This document shows, piece by piece, positions 8,930 through 17,656 of a DNA stretch of 64,000 nucleotides (positions are counted from its first letter, which is position 1; each line of letters starts with the position of its first letter). The notes under the pieces are model-generated. The model was given only the letters and a program-made list of their open reading frames with translations, did not search any database and was not told the origin of the DNA. Origin of the DNA: Thermohalobaculum sp965247385 (GTDB lineage Bacteria > Pseudomonadota > Alphaproteobacteria > Rhodobacterales > Rhodobacteraceae); assembly GCA_965247385.1 (NCBI GenBank), contig CBDFHG010000007.1, positions 310,001 to 374,000 of the forward strand, in the 5' to 3' direction. The position numbers and the translations under genes were made by a program.

Positions 8930-8957
8930 TTGACAAAGTGTTTTAGCCGGATATTCA
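8930..8957 (+). promoter_or_regulatory. Sigma-70-type promoter for the iron-binding protein gene
   Basis: A perfect TTGACA (-35) at 8930-8935, a 16-base spacer and TATTCA (-10) at 8952-8957, followed 27 bases later by the ATG at 8985. AT content is higher here than in the flanking genes. A palindrome, ATAAATTTAT, lies just upstream at 8899-8908. Confidence 0.6.
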
Positions 8958-8984
8958 ACGCGCTGATGAAAAACGGAGACACCA

Positions 8985-9989
8985 ATGTACAAATCCCTGA
9001 TTTTCGGAGCGAGCCTGGTGCTTGCCATGACCCCCGCGCTGGCCGAAGATGTCAATGTCTATACCTCGCGCCAGCCGGAGCTGATCCAGCCGATCTTCGA
9101 CGCGTTCACGGCCGAAAGCGGGATCACCGTGAATGTTCTCTTTTCGGGAAAGGGACTGATCGAGCGGCTGAAGGTGGAGGGCAAACGCAGCCCGGCCGAT
9201 CTCTACATCACCGCCGATATTGCCAACGTGAAGGCCGCCACGGACGCGGGACTGACCCAACCGCATGGCTCGGCCGTGGTCGATGAAGTGGTGCCGGCAG
9301 AGTTGCGCGATGCGCGTGGCCATTGGTTCGCCATGACCACGCGGGCCCGTGTGATCTATGCCTCGAAAGACCGTGTCGCCAAGGGTGCGGTCACCACCTA
9401 CGAGGATTTGGCCGATCCAAAGTGGAAAGGCCGCATCTGCACCCGCCCCGGCAGCCACTATTACAATTTGGCCCTGATCGCGGCGATGGTCGCCCATCAC
9501 GGCCCGCAGAAGGCCCGGGAATGGGTCCAGGCACTGAAAGAGAACCTTGCCCGCAAGCCGCAAGGCAACGACCGGGCGCAGGTCAAGGCGGTCTGGGCGG
9601 GGCAGTGCGATATCGCCATCGGCAACAGCTATTACATGGGCAAAATGCTGTCGAAGCCCGATCAGATGGCATGGGCCGAGTCGGTCAACATCGTATTCCC
9701 GGTGTTCGAGGGCGGCGGCGCGCATGTGAACATCTCCGGCGCGGCGATCACGAAATCCGCACCGAACCGCGATGCCGCGCTGAACCTGGTGGCGTTCATG
9801 TTGTCGGAAACAGCGCAGAAGCTCTATGCCAAGATGAATTTCGAGTATCCGGTGCGCGCGGGCGTGGCAGCTTCGGATCTGGTTGCAAGTTGGGGCAGTT
9901 TTGAGCCGGATACCATTCCGCTGACCCGGATCGCCGACCTACGTGGCGCGGCGCTGAAGATCGTCGAGGAAACCGGATTTGATAATTAG
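8985..9989 (+). CDS. Iron(III) ABC transporter periplasmic binding protein (FbpA/FutA family)
   Basis: A 334-residue secreted protein that would bind ferric iron in the periplasm and hand it to an ABC permease. The signal peptide is residues 1-20 (cleavage after ALA, before EDVN). The mature part begins VNVYTSRQPELIQPIFDAFT, typical of the family, and contains IGNSYYMGKM with the adjacent Tyr residues that coordinate iron in FbpA-like proteins (about residue 210). GGAGAC precedes the start. No permease or ATPase gene follows; a hairpin and then eno come next, so the partners must be encoded elsewhere. An iron-box-like site and a clear promoter lie upstream. Confidence 0.93.
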   Translation: MYKSLIFGASLVLAMTPALAEDVNVYTSRQPELIQPIFDAFTAESGITVNVLFSGKGLIERLKVEGKRSPADLYITADIANVKAATDAGLTQPHGSAVVDEVVPAELRDARGHWFAMTTRARVIYASKDRVAKGAVTTYEDLADPKWKGRICTRPGSHYYNLALIAAMVAHHGPQKAREWVQALKENLARKPQGNDRAQVKAVWAGQCDIAIGNSYYMGKMLSKPDQMAWAESVNIVFPVFEGGGAHVNISGAAITKSAPNRDAALNLVAFMLSETAQKLYAKMNFEYPVRAGVAASDLVASWGSFEPDTIPLTRIADLRGAALKIVEETGFDN

Positions 9990-10020
9990 GCCTCTGCTTC
10001 GCTGAGTCCTTGCCCGTGAC

Positions 10021-10041
10021 AAAATCCGCTTATGCGGTTTT
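10021..10041 (+). terminator. Likely terminator after the iron-binding protein gene
   Basis: A compact hairpin, CCGC-TTAT-GCGG, with an A-run before and TTTT after, lies 32 bases past the stop of the binding-protein gene. The A/T flanks could also pair, so it may work in both directions. The stem is short, hence moderate confidence. Confidence 0.5.
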
Positions 10042-10047
10042 CCCACC

Positions 10048-10109
10048 CCACCTCCCCGCCCAACCACCGATGCTACCGGGACGATATCGGTGGTTGGGCG
10101 GGGAGGTGG
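10048..10109. repeat. Long perfect inverted repeat (24-base arms)
   Basis: The arms at 10048-10071 and 10086-10109 are exact complements over 24 bases (core CCTCCCCGCCCAACCACCGA), separated by a 14-base loop. No T-run follows, so it is not a standard terminator. It lies 127 bases before enolase and would be transcribed as a very stable GC-rich stem-loop. Confidence 0.85.
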
Positions 10110-10236
10110 AGCCGTCCGTGCACAAAGACCACGCGGGGCGCGCCCAAAAGGCGCACACCCCCCCGCGTCGCTTTACGCGGCACAGGCACTGCTGTATCCC
10201 GCTGCCAACCGGATATAACTGCAAGGAAAGCCCTCC

Positions 10237-11511
10237 ATGAGCGCGATCATCGACATCACCGCCCGCGAGATCCTCGACAGCCGGGGAAACCCCACGGTCG
10301 AGGTCGATGTGCTGTTGGAAGACGGCGCCGAGGGCCGGGCCGGGGTGCCTTCCGGGGCCTCGACCGGCGCCCATGAGGCAGTGGAATTGCGCGACGGCGA
10401 AGCGCGCTATGGCGGCAAGGGTGTGCTGCGTGCGGTCGAAGCGGTGAATGGCGAGATATTCGAGGCCCTGGCGGGCCTGGATGCCACCAACCAGCAGGCC
10501 ATCGACCAGATCATGATCGAGCTGGACGGCACCGCCAACAAGGGCAGGCTTGGGGCCAATGCGATCCTGGGCGTCAGCCTGGCGGTGGCCAAGGCGGCGG
10601 CGGAACTGGTGGGGCTGTCGCTTTACCGATATGTCGGCGGCACCTCGGCGCGTACCCTGCCGGTGCCGATGATGAACATCATCAACGGCGGCGAGCACGC
10701 CGACAACCTGATCGACATTCAGGAATTCATGGTCATGCCGGTAGCGGCGGATTCGCTGGCCGACGCGGTGCGGATCGGCTCCGAGATATTCCAGACCCTG
10801 AAGGGCGAACTGAAGGCCGCGGGCCACAACACCAATGTCGGCGACGAGGGCGGCTTTGCCCCCGATATTGCCTCGACCCGCGATGCGCTGGACTTCATCA
10901 TGCGGGCGGTCGAGAAGGCAGGCTACAAGCCCGGGGAGGAAGTGTATCTGGCGCTGGACGCCGCCTCGACCGAGTTCTTCGCGGACGGAAAGTATAATCT
11001 GGCAGGCGAGGGAAAGGTTCTGAGTTCGCTGGAGATGGTGGACTACCTGGCGGCGCTGGTCGACGACTACCCGGTCATCTCGATCGAGGACGGCATGGCC
11101 GAGGACGACTGGGACGGCTGGGTCGCCCTCACCAGGGCAATCGGCGATCGTTGCCAGTTGGTCGGCGACGATCTGTTCGTTACCAACCCGACGCGCCTAG
11201 CGACGGGCATCGCCAAGGGCGCCGCCAACTCGATCCTGGTCAAGGTGAACCAGATCGGCTCGTTGTCGGAGACTCTGGAGGCGGTTGATATGGCGCATCG
11301 CGCGGGCATGACGGCGGTGATGTCGCATCGCTCGGGCGAAACCGAGGACGCCACCATCGCCGACCTGGCGGTGGCGACAAATTGCGGGCAGATCAAGACC
11401 GGATCACTGTCGCGCTCGGACCGGTTGGCAAAATACAACCAGTTGATCCGGATCGAGGAGGAACTGGGCGAGAGCGCGGTTTATGCCGGGCGCTCGATCC
11501 TGCGCGGCTGA
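10237..11511 (+). CDS. eno: Enolase
   Basis: Cytosolic glycolytic enzyme of 424 residues converting 2-phosphoglycerate to phosphoenolpyruvate. The N-terminal domain has ILDSRGNPTVEV and VPSGASTGAHEAVELRDG. The barrel has the metal ligands in YLALDAASTE, SIEDGMAEDDW and GDDLFVTN, the catalytic Lys in VKVNQIGSL, and the signature VMSHRSGETED near residue 365. Length is typical. AAGGAAAG lies before the start. In related genomes ftsB and pdhABC usually follow directly; here about 1.16 kb of extra DNA (an IS fragment and a nuclease-like gene) sits between eno and ftsB. Confidence 0.98.
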   Translation: MSAIIDITAREILDSRGNPTVEVDVLLEDGAEGRAGVPSGASTGAHEAVELRDGEARYGGKGVLRAVEAVNGEIFEALAGLDATNQQAIDQIMIELDGTANKGRLGANAILGVSLAVAKAAAELVGLSLYRYVGGTSARTLPVPMMNIINGGEHADNLIDIQEFMVMPVAADSLADAVRIGSEIFQTLKGELKAAGHNTNVGDEGGFAPDIASTRDALDFIMRAVEKAGYKPGEEVYLALDAASTEFFADGKYNLAGEGKVLSSLEMVDYLAALVDDYPVISIEDGMAEDDWDGWVALTRAIGDRCQLVGDDLFVTNPTRLATGIAKGAANSILVKVNQIGSLSETLEAVDMAHRAGMTAVMSHRSGETEDATIADLAVATNCGQIKTGSLSRSDRLAKYNQLIRIEEELGESAVYAGRSILRG

Positions 11512-11815
11512 CCGGTCAGGATGCCCTTGCTGCCCCCGGTCACCCAAAGGACTCACTCTCGCAGCGACTTCGCTTGAAGATTCTCCCGAACTTTCCAGTA
11601 TCAAGCATCTGATTCAAAATGGTCTCAGGAGCAAGATAGGGTGGCGGCCGGTATGGCCGTCAGGGGTTCAATGGGCAGATGGGACTGGGCAGATGGGACT
11701 GGGGGCAAATTGTGGGAATTATATACAATTCTAGCCAAATATTATCTAAGGTATTGGAATAAACAAATTTTATCTGTTGACGCCACGATTCTCAAACATT
11801 ATGTTTTTAGCCATG
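11512..11815. other. Gene-free spacer with a short tandem repeat
   Basis: No convincing gene. It contains two exact copies of a 14-base unit GGGCAGATGGGACT (11673-11700), then an AT-rich stretch (about 11710-11810) unlike the neighbouring core genes. It probably represents insertion debris leading into the IS1595 fragment. Confidence 0.6.
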
Positions 11816-11947
11816 ATGGAGGGAAACATAGCCAAGAAGAACACACTAGACACAATGAGCGCATGGGAGTTTATGGCGCGGTTTCCCACCGATCAAAGGG
11901 CTCGGGAACATATCGAGCGGATGCGATGGGGTAATGAGCCGTCTTGA
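11816..11947 (+). pseudogene. IS1595-family transposase, N-terminal fragment
   Basis: From the ATG at 11855 the frame reads MSAWEFMARFPTDQ, then AREHIERMRWGNEP, the usual start of ISXO2/IS1595-type transposases, where a Cys-rich zinc-binding segment should follow. Instead the frame stops at 11945-11947 after about 30 residues. An upstream in-frame ATG at 11816 adds 13 residues. No matching end repeat was found, so only this fragment remains. Confidence 0.75.
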
Positions 11948-11999
11948 AGGCTGCGAAGACTCGCCGTCGCTCGTTTCTTGGCTGTGATCTAAACGCCTA

Positions 12000-12680
12000 A
12001 TGGCACTTCTCCGAAACGCCAGTATCAGGAATAGCTCGGGTGCTTATGAACGACTGTTCGACAGTGACGAGTTGGGCCTGCTAGCGAGCAAAGCTCAATC
12101 GGCGGTCATATCGTCGGGGAATGAGCTGGAGTGCGTCATCATCAATATGGTTGGGACTATCGACAATTTGGACGAATTCCTGAGGCGTGAGGTCATGCCA
12201 GAGGGCGTGTTTTTAGTGCGCAAGCAGCAGATGAAAAAGTGCCGCACACTTGATTTTTTGGGGGCAGAGCCGGACTTTATCGTCTTTAGGAGGCGAAGCG
12301 GGAAGCAGAGCTGCCATGTTGTCGAACTGAAGGACGGTCATGTGTTTGACACCAAGAAGGCAAGCGCAGAGCGTCAAGCCATGCACGGCTTCATAGAGCG
12401 AAATGCCCAACATCTCCAATACCGTGTATCAAGTCACTTTTGCGCCTTTAACCAGGATAGCCCCAAAGCGATCCGCCAAGGCTTCAAGAACAAGATCGCG
12501 TTGCAAGAGGCCATGACAGGTCGAGCCTTCTGCGACCTGTTGGAGATCGACTATGATGCAATCGTTGAGCGGAGGAAGGCCGATGGGCCGGATAATGTTA
12601 GCTGCTTCTTGGCCGAGCTACTCAAGATCGAGTCTGTCAGACAAGATATTCTGAAGCTTCCTGGCGAGAATTGTACATGA
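12000..12680 (+). CDS. Orphan PD-(D/E)XK-type nuclease-like protein, possible type II restriction enzyme
   Basis: A 226-residue soluble protein of unknown function. It has a pattern that fits the PD-(D/E)XK nuclease fold: an early acidic helix (GNELECVIINM, about residue 41), then EPDFIVF (about 89) and, after a short loop, HVVELKDG (about 107), which would supply Asp, Glu and Lys of the active site. Several type II restriction enzymes have a similar layout, but no methyltransferase or other defence gene is adjacent. GC (about 50%) is well below that of its neighbours, and an IS1595 fragment lies just upstream, suggesting transfer. Its TGA overlaps the ATG of ftsB (ATGA, 12677-12680). The fold assignment is inference from motif spacing. 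Confidence 0.7.
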   Translation: MALLRNASIRNSSGAYERLFDSDELGLLASKAQSAVISSGNELECVIINMVGTIDNLDEFLRREVMPEGVFLVRKQQMKKCRTLDFLGAEPDFIVFRRRSGKQSCHVVELKDGHVFDTKKASAERQAMHGFIERNAQHLQYRVSSHFCAFNQDSPKAIRQGFKNKIALQEAMTGRAFCDLLEIDYDAIVERRKADGPDNVSCFLAELLKIESVRQDILKLPGENCT

Positions 12681-12964
12681 TTCCCCACATTGTTACCCCG
12701 GTGATCTATATCCTGCTGATAGCGGTGCTGGCGGTGTTCGGCCATAGCGGCCTGCAGGGCGAGCATGGCCTTGCAGCCCTGCGCGAGGCCCAGGCGTTGG
12801 AGCGCGACCTGACAGACGAACTTGCCGAGATTGGCGATGAGCGGCGCGCCCGGGAAAACCTCGTCCGGCGGCTCGATGATCGCTATCTCGACCTCGATCT
12901 GCTCGACGAACGCGCCCGCGCAATTCTGGGCTATGTGCGCCGCGAGGAGTTGGTGATCCGCTAA
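12677..12964 (+). CDS. ftsB: Septum formation initiator, FtsB/DivIC family
   Basis: A small bitopic division protein of 95 residues. One N-terminal membrane helix (about residues 6-22, VTPVIYILLIAVLAVFGHSG) is followed by a charged coiled coil (about 35-75) that in the family pairs with FtsL and FtsQ at the division site. The ATG at 12677 is chosen; a TTG two codons earlier (12671) is also in frame. The start overlaps the stop of the nuclease-like gene, so ftsB may now depend on translation of that incoming gene. pdhA follows after 174 bases, the usual order in this group of organisms. Confidence 0.85.
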   Translation: MIPHIVTPVIYILLIAVLAVFGHSGLQGEHGLAALREAQALERDLTDELAEIGDERRARENLVRRLDDRYLDLDLLDERARAILGYVRREELVIR

Positions 12965-13138
12965 CATCAGCGAAGTTTCACCGCGTTCACGGCAATCTAC
13001 CGAACCTCCACCGGGGATATTTGCAAGGTCGTAAGCGCGATCTTTGGTGCTAAGATTTGACACAGTCGCTATTCATGTCTGAAATCAATACAATGCAGCG
13101 GTGAGATGGCGCGTTGTGTCCTTTGGCGGAGAAAATTG

Positions 13139-14161
13139 ATGGCAAGCCCGAAATCCAAACCCAAATCCAAACCCAAATCCAAAGGCGGCAAGAACACGCC
13201 GACATCGGACGAAATCCTTGGCTTCTACCGGGACATGCTGTTGATCCGGCGGTTCGAGGAAAAGGCCGGACAGTTGTACGGAATGGGTCTGATCGGTGGG
13301 TTCTGCCACCTTTATATCGGCCAGGAGGCGGTGGTTGTCGGGTTGCAGTCAAGCAACATCGAGGGCGACCAGGTGGTGACCTCGTACCGCGACCATGGGC
13401 ACATGCTGGCCTGTGGGATGGACCCGAAGGGCGTGATGGCCGAACTGACCGGGCGCTCAGGCGGTTATTCGCGCGGCAAGGGCGGGTCGATGCATATGTT
13501 CTCGGCCGAGAAGAAGTTCTACGGCGGCCACGGCATTGTTGCCGCCCAGGTTCCGATTGGCGCCGGGCTGGGCTTTGCCAACAAATACCGCGGCAACAAC
13601 AATGTCAGCATTGCCTATTTCGGCGACGGCGCAGCGAACCAGGGCCAGGTCTACGAGACCTTCAACATGGCGGCGCTGTGGAGATTGCCGGTGATCTTCG
13701 CCCTCGAAAACAACCAGTACGCCATGGGCACGGCACAGAACCGCTCGACCTCAACCCCGGCACTTCACACGCGCGGCGAGGCCTTCGGCATCCCCGGCGA
13801 GGAGGTCGATGGCATGGATGTGCTCAAGGTCAAGGAAGCGGGCGAACGGGCCATGAAGCACTGCCGCGCCGGCAAGGGACCGTATATCCTGGAACTGAAG
13901 ACCTATCGCTATCGCGGCCACTCGATGTCGGACCCGGCAAAATATCGGACCCGCGAGGAGGTCTCGAAGATGCGCGAAGAGCATGACCCCATCGACGGAT
14001 TGCGTATGCAGATCCTGGACGGCGGCTATGCGGATGAGGGCGCGATCAAGGAGATCGACAAGAAAATCCGCACCATCGTCAACGAGGCTGCCACCTTCGC
14101 CCAGGAAAGCCCGGAACCAGACGTCTCCGAGCTCTACACAGACATTCTGGCCGAAGCCTGA
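13139..14161 (+). CDS. pdhA: Pyruvate dehydrogenase E1 component, alpha subunit
   Basis: A 340-residue thiamine-diphosphate enzyme subunit which, with PdhB, decarboxylates pyruvate and acetylates the E2 lipoyl groups. The ThDP motif runs from GDGAANQGQ to the ALENNQYAMGT block (about residues 162-205), and the phosphorylation-loop-like YRGHSMSDP is near 260. The start at 13139 has GGAG seven bases upstream; the ATG-like start 33 bases earlier lacks one. The first residues contain a 12-base tandem repeat giving KPKSKPKSK, a flexible basic tail. pdhB follows after 18 bases and pdhC 13 bases after that, forming one operon. Confidence 0.97.
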   Translation: MASPKSKPKSKPKSKGGKNTPTSDEILGFYRDMLLIRRFEEKAGQLYGMGLIGGFCHLYIGQEAVVVGLQSSNIEGDQVVTSYRDHGHMLACGMDPKGVMAELTGRSGGYSRGKGGSMHMFSAEKKFYGGHGIVAAQVPIGAGLGFANKYRGNNNVSIAYFGDGAANQGQVYETFNMAALWRLPVIFALENNQYAMGTAQNRSTSTPALHTRGEAFGIPGEEVDGMDVLKVKEAGERAMKHCRAGKGPYILELKTYRYRGHSMSDPAKYRTREEVSKMREEHDPIDGLRMQILDGGYADEGAIKEIDKKIRTIVNEAATFAQESPEPDVSELYTDILAEA

Positions 14162-14179
14162 GACGCGGGGAAAAACGAG

Positions 14180-15568
14180 ATGACCATCCAGATTTTGATG
14201 CCGGCGCTGTCGCCCACCATGGAAGAGGGCAAGCTGTCGAAATGGAACGTCAAGGAAGGCGACACCGTCACTGCCGGTGACATTATCGCCGAGATCGAAA
14301 CCGACAAGGCGACCATGGAGATCGAGGCCGTCGATGAAGGTACCGTCGGCAAACTGGTGGTCGCCGAGGGCACCGAGGGGGTGAAAGTCAACGCGGTGAT
14401 CGCGGTGTTGCTGGAGGAAGGCGAGGAGGCTTCCGCCGCCGATGTGGCGGGAACTGCCGTTACCGCACCCGCTGGTGCCGAGGCCCCTGCCCCTGCCCCT
14501 GCCCCAACCGCCGCGCCTACTGCCGCGGTTCCGGCGGCAGTTGCCAGCACCGATGCGGGCTCACCCGACTGGCCGGACGACGCGCCGATAAAATCCCAGA
14601 CCGTGCGCGAGGCCCTGCGCGATGCCATGTCCGAGGAGATGCGGCGCGACGGCGATGTATTCCTGATGGGTGAGGAAGTTGCCGAATATCAGGGCGCCTA
14701 CAAGATCAGCCAGGGGATGCTGGATGAGTTCGGCGAACGCCGGGTCATCGACACGCCGATCACCGAGCACGGTTTTACCGGCATCGCGGTTGGCGCGGCC
14801 TTTGCCGGTATCCGGCCAATTGTCGAATTCATGACCTTCAACTTCGCCATGCAGGCGATCGACCAGATCATCAACTCGGCGGCCAAGACGCTGTATATGT
14901 CCGGTGGCCAGATGGGTTGCCCCATTGTCTTTCGCGGCTCCAACGGTGCGGCGGCCCGCGTCGGCGCCCAGCACAGCCAGGACTATGCTGCCTGGTACGC
15001 GCAAATACCCGGACTGAAAGTGATACAACCCTATTCGGCGGCGGACGCCAAGGGCTTGCTGAAATCGGCGATTCGCGATCCAAACCCGGTGATCTTCCTG
15101 GAAAACGAGATCCTTTATGGCCGCTCGTTCGATGTGCCGGATATCGAGGATCTGACCATCCCCATCGGCAAGGCGCGGATCTGGCGCGAGGGAACGGATG
15201 TAACGCTGGTCAGCTTCGGCATCGGCATGACCCAGACCCTGGAAGCCGCCGACCGGCTGGCCACCGAGGGGATCGCCGCCGAGGTCATCGACCTGCGCAC
15301 GATCAGGCCGATGGATACCGGTGCTGTGATCCAGTCGGTGATGAAGACCAACCGCTGCGTGACCATCGAGGAAGGCTATCCGGTCTGCTCGATCGGCAGT
15401 TACATCTCGGCGGTGCTGATGCAGGAGGCGTTCGACTATCTGGATGCACCGGTTATCAATTGCGCCGGCAAGGATGTGCCGATGCCTTATGCCGCTAATC
15501 TGGAAAAGCTGGCGCTGGTAACCGCCGACGAGGTGGTCGCGGCAGCAAAGTCCGTTTGCTACCGCTGA
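14180..15568 (+). CDS. pdhB: Pyruvate dehydrogenase E1 component, beta subunit, with N-terminal lipoyl domain
   Basis: A 462-residue subunit, longer than the usual 325-330 because an N-terminal biotinyl/lipoyl domain (residues 1-80, lipoyl Lys in ETDKATMEIE) and an Ala/Pro linker (about 95-125) precede the transketolase-like part. The catalytic region begins TVREALRDAMSEEM and includes MGEEVAEYQGAYK and the C-terminal domain with TIEEGYPVCSIGS. A lipoyl domain on E1 beta is a known alphaproteobacterial trait. The DNA of its lipoyl domain closely resembles that of pdhC downstream, so recombination between the two is possible. It forms the E1 tetramer with PdhA. Confidence 0.97.
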   Translation: MTIQILMPALSPTMEEGKLSKWNVKEGDTVTAGDIIAEIETDKATMEIEAVDEGTVGKLVVAEGTEGVKVNAVIAVLLEEGEEASAADVAGTAVTAPAGAEAPAPAPAPTAAPTAAVPAAVASTDAGSPDWPDDAPIKSQTVREALRDAMSEEMRRDGDVFLMGEEVAEYQGAYKISQGMLDEFGERRVIDTPITEHGFTGIAVGAAFAGIRPIVEFMTFNFAMQAIDQIINSAAKTLYMSGGQMGCPIVFRGSNGAAARVGAQHSQDYAAWYAQIPGLKVIQPYSAADAKGLLKSAIRDPNPVIFLENEILYGRSFDVPDIEDLTIPIGKARIWREGTDVTLVSFGIGMTQTLEAADRLATEGIAAEVIDLRTIRPMDTGAVIQSVMKTNRCVTIEEGYPVCSIGSYISAVLMQEAFDYLDAPVINCAGKDVPMPYAANLEKLALVTADEVVAAAKSVCYR

Positions 15569-15581
15569 GGAAGGGAAAGAA

Positions 15582-16865
15582 ATGCCCATTAACATTCTAA
15601 TGCCCGCGCTTTCCCCGACCATGGAAGAGGGCAAACTGGCGAAATGGCTGAAAGCCGAGGGGGATACAATCACCTCCGGCGACGTCATTGCCGAGATCGA
15701 GACCGACAAGGCGACGATGGAAATCGAGGCGGTCGACGAGGGCACACTCGGAAATATCGTGGTGGCCGAGGGCACCGAGGGGGTCAAGGTCAACGCGGTG
15801 ATCGCCGTCATGCTGGAGGAAGGCGAGGATGCCTCCGCCATCGGTTTGGCTCCGGCGGAGGCCCCTGCCCCGGTGGCGGCACCTGCCGAGGCCCCGGCGG
15901 CGGCACCCGCTGCCCCGGCAGCGCCCGCTCCGGCGGCGCCTGCGACGGCGGCAGGGGGCAGGGTCTTCGCCTCGCCGCTGGCGCGGCGGATCGCAGCCGA
16001 GAATGGGCTGGATCTGGCCCGGATAAGCGGTTCGGGCCCGCATGGGCGGATCGTCAAGGCGGATGTAGAGGGAGCGGTTGCGGCTCCTGCCACCGAAGCG
16101 CCCGTGGCTACCGCCGCGCCAGCATTGGCACCGGCCGGGCCAAGCGCCGAAATGGTGAAAAAATTGTTCGCCGATCGCGAATACGAGGAAATCGTTCTCG
16201 ATTCCATGCGCCGGACCATCGCCGCGCGGATGACCGAGGCCAAGGCAGCGACTCCGCATTTCTACCTGCGCCGGAGCATCAATCTGGATGCGCTGCTGAA
16301 GCTGCGCGGGCAGATGAATGCGCGGGCCGAGGCGCGCGGCATCAAGCTCAGCGTCAACGACTACGTCGTCAAGGCCTGCGCACTGGCGCTGCAACAGGTG
16401 CCGGGCTGCAACGCGGTATGGGCCGGCGACCGGGTGCTGCAATTGAAGGCCTCGGACGTGGCCGTGGCCGTGTCGATCAAGGGCGGGTTGCTCGCGCCGG
16501 TGCTGCGCGATGCAGACACCAAGTCGCTGTCGGTGCTGTCAACGGAGATGAAAGACCTTGCCGATCGTGCCCGCAAGCACAAGCTGGCGCCGCATGAGTA
16601 TCAGGGCGGCAGCTTCGCCATCTCGAATCTGGGAATGATGGGGATCGAGAATTTCGATGCGGTTATCAACCCGCCCCACTCGATGATTCTCGCAGTCGGC
16701 GCCGGTCTTCAGAAGCCGGTGGTCAAAGACGGCGCGCTCGCCATCGCCACAGTGATGTCGATAACGCTGTCGGTCGATCACCGGGTAATCGACGGCGCGT
16801 TGGGGGCGACGTTCGTCGATGCGTTCACCGGTTATATGGAAGACCCGCTATCGATGCTGATGTGA
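15582..16865 (+). CDS. pdhC: Pyruvate dehydrogenase E2, dihydrolipoamide acetyltransferase
   Basis: A 427-residue core enzyme that transfers acetyl groups from lipoamide to CoA. In order: one lipoyl domain (residues 1-80, ETDKATMEIE), an Ala/Pro hinge (about 90-125), a peripheral-subunit-binding domain (ASPLARRIAAENGLDLARI, about 130-165) that holds E1 and E3, a second linker, and the catalytic domain ending with the active-site SVDHRVIDGALGA near residue 400. AAGGGAAAG precedes the start. The E3 gene (lpd) is not in the window; a decayed IS1595-type element inserted 63 bases after the stop. Confidence 0.97.
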   Translation: MPINILMPALSPTMEEGKLAKWLKAEGDTITSGDVIAEIETDKATMEIEAVDEGTLGNIVVAEGTEGVKVNAVIAVMLEEGEDASAIGLAPAEAPAPVAAPAEAPAAAPAAPAAPAPAAPATAAGGRVFASPLARRIAAENGLDLARISGSGPHGRIVKADVEGAVAAPATEAPVATAAPALAPAGPSAEMVKKLFADREYEEIVLDSMRRTIAARMTEAKAATPHFYLRRSINLDALLKLRGQMNARAEARGIKLSVNDYVVKACALALQQVPGCNAVWAGDRVLQLKASDVAVAVSIKGGLLAPVLRDADTKSLSVLSTEMKDLADRARKHKLAPHEYQGGSFAISNLGMMGIENFDAVINPPHSMILAVGAGLQKPVVKDGALAIATVMSITLSVDHRVIDGALGATFVDAFTGYMEDPLSMLM

Positions 16866-16928
16866 GCGGCACGAAGCGGGGTGGGAGGCGGACGGGTCCC
16901 GCTCTGCGAGACCCCGTATAATGTGTTT

Positions 16929-17656
16929 GGGGCTGACCCGGACAACTACCTTAGATGCCGCTTAACCCAATGTCTTGTTTGGTATAATTGGATTGATGGG
17001 TCACTGTTGTAAAACGCCACTCAGATTCCTTCAAGTACAGGCAAATACAGGCCGAACTGGGCCTTCGGAACACCGTTGAATTTGCCCATATGACGTTTTG
17101 CCTGGCGCCAGAAATTCTCGATGCCGTTGATCTGATTTTCATCGTCGGCGAACAGCTTTGAGTGGCTGATCCGAAAGTGCTTGAAGCCGGATACATCCAA
17201 AACGTTGTAGCCCCTTCCAGCAGTCAGAACAGACGATGCTGTCGGGGATCACCTTGCGCTCAATGATGGGTATCAATGTTGCGCTTGAGGCATTGGCAAT
17301 AATCTTTGCGTATACCCGCCCACCCCGCTTCAACAGGCCGAATACAGGGATTTTTCCAGCCGCACCCCGACCACGCTTGGCCTTGCGCTTGCCGCCGAAG
17401 TAACTCTCGTCCACTTCAATTTCACCCCCGAACATCGCTGCGCTCTCAGCCTCCAGGTCCAAGGCAATCATCTCACGCAGACGGTGGAAAAAGTAAGCGG
17501 CTGTCTTGCGGTTCACGCCACACAGACTGGCCGCTGTAAGCGCCGTCGATCCAGACACAAAATGCGCGATCAAACGATCTTGTTTACAGGGACTAAGACG
17601 ACTCCTGCGCATAGCTTCCATGATAACTCCAAAAATGAGTTATCTGGGACAGCCCC
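16929..17656 (-). mobile_element. IS1595-family element (IS1016-like, 728 bp), decayed transposase
   Basis: The ends are 18-base imperfect inverted repeats, GGGGCTGACCCGGACAAC at the left and GGGGCTGTCCCAGATAAC read inward from the right. ATGTGTTT occurs on both sides (16921-16928 and 17657-17664), an 8-base target duplication as expected for the family. The length fits IS1016-type elements. The transposase is frameshifted, so the copy is a defective but structurally complete insertion. A 147-base remnant of the same end is at 28614-28760. Confidence 0.92.
16951..17621 (-). pseudogene. IS1595-family transposase, at least two frameshifts
   Basis: Starts at 17621 with MEAMRRSRLSP and reads through a helix-turn-helix-like part (STALTAASLCGVNRKTA) and the DDE core start EIEVDESYFGGKRK. 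After CSDCWKG an extra base in a G-run (CCCC on the plus strand near 17211) shifts the frame; the continuation in another frame is DVSGFKHFRIS, then NGIENFWRQAKRHMGKFNG. A second shift follows a 10-base duplication (CCTGTATTTG / CCTGTACTTG on the coding strand, near 17035) before KESEWRF. Both lesions were read directly. Confidence 0.88.

Noticed and set aside
11641..11934. 97-codon ORF after eno
   Set aside because: It crosses the tandem repeat and the IS1595 fragment in the wrong frame; the IS frame explains the 3' half.
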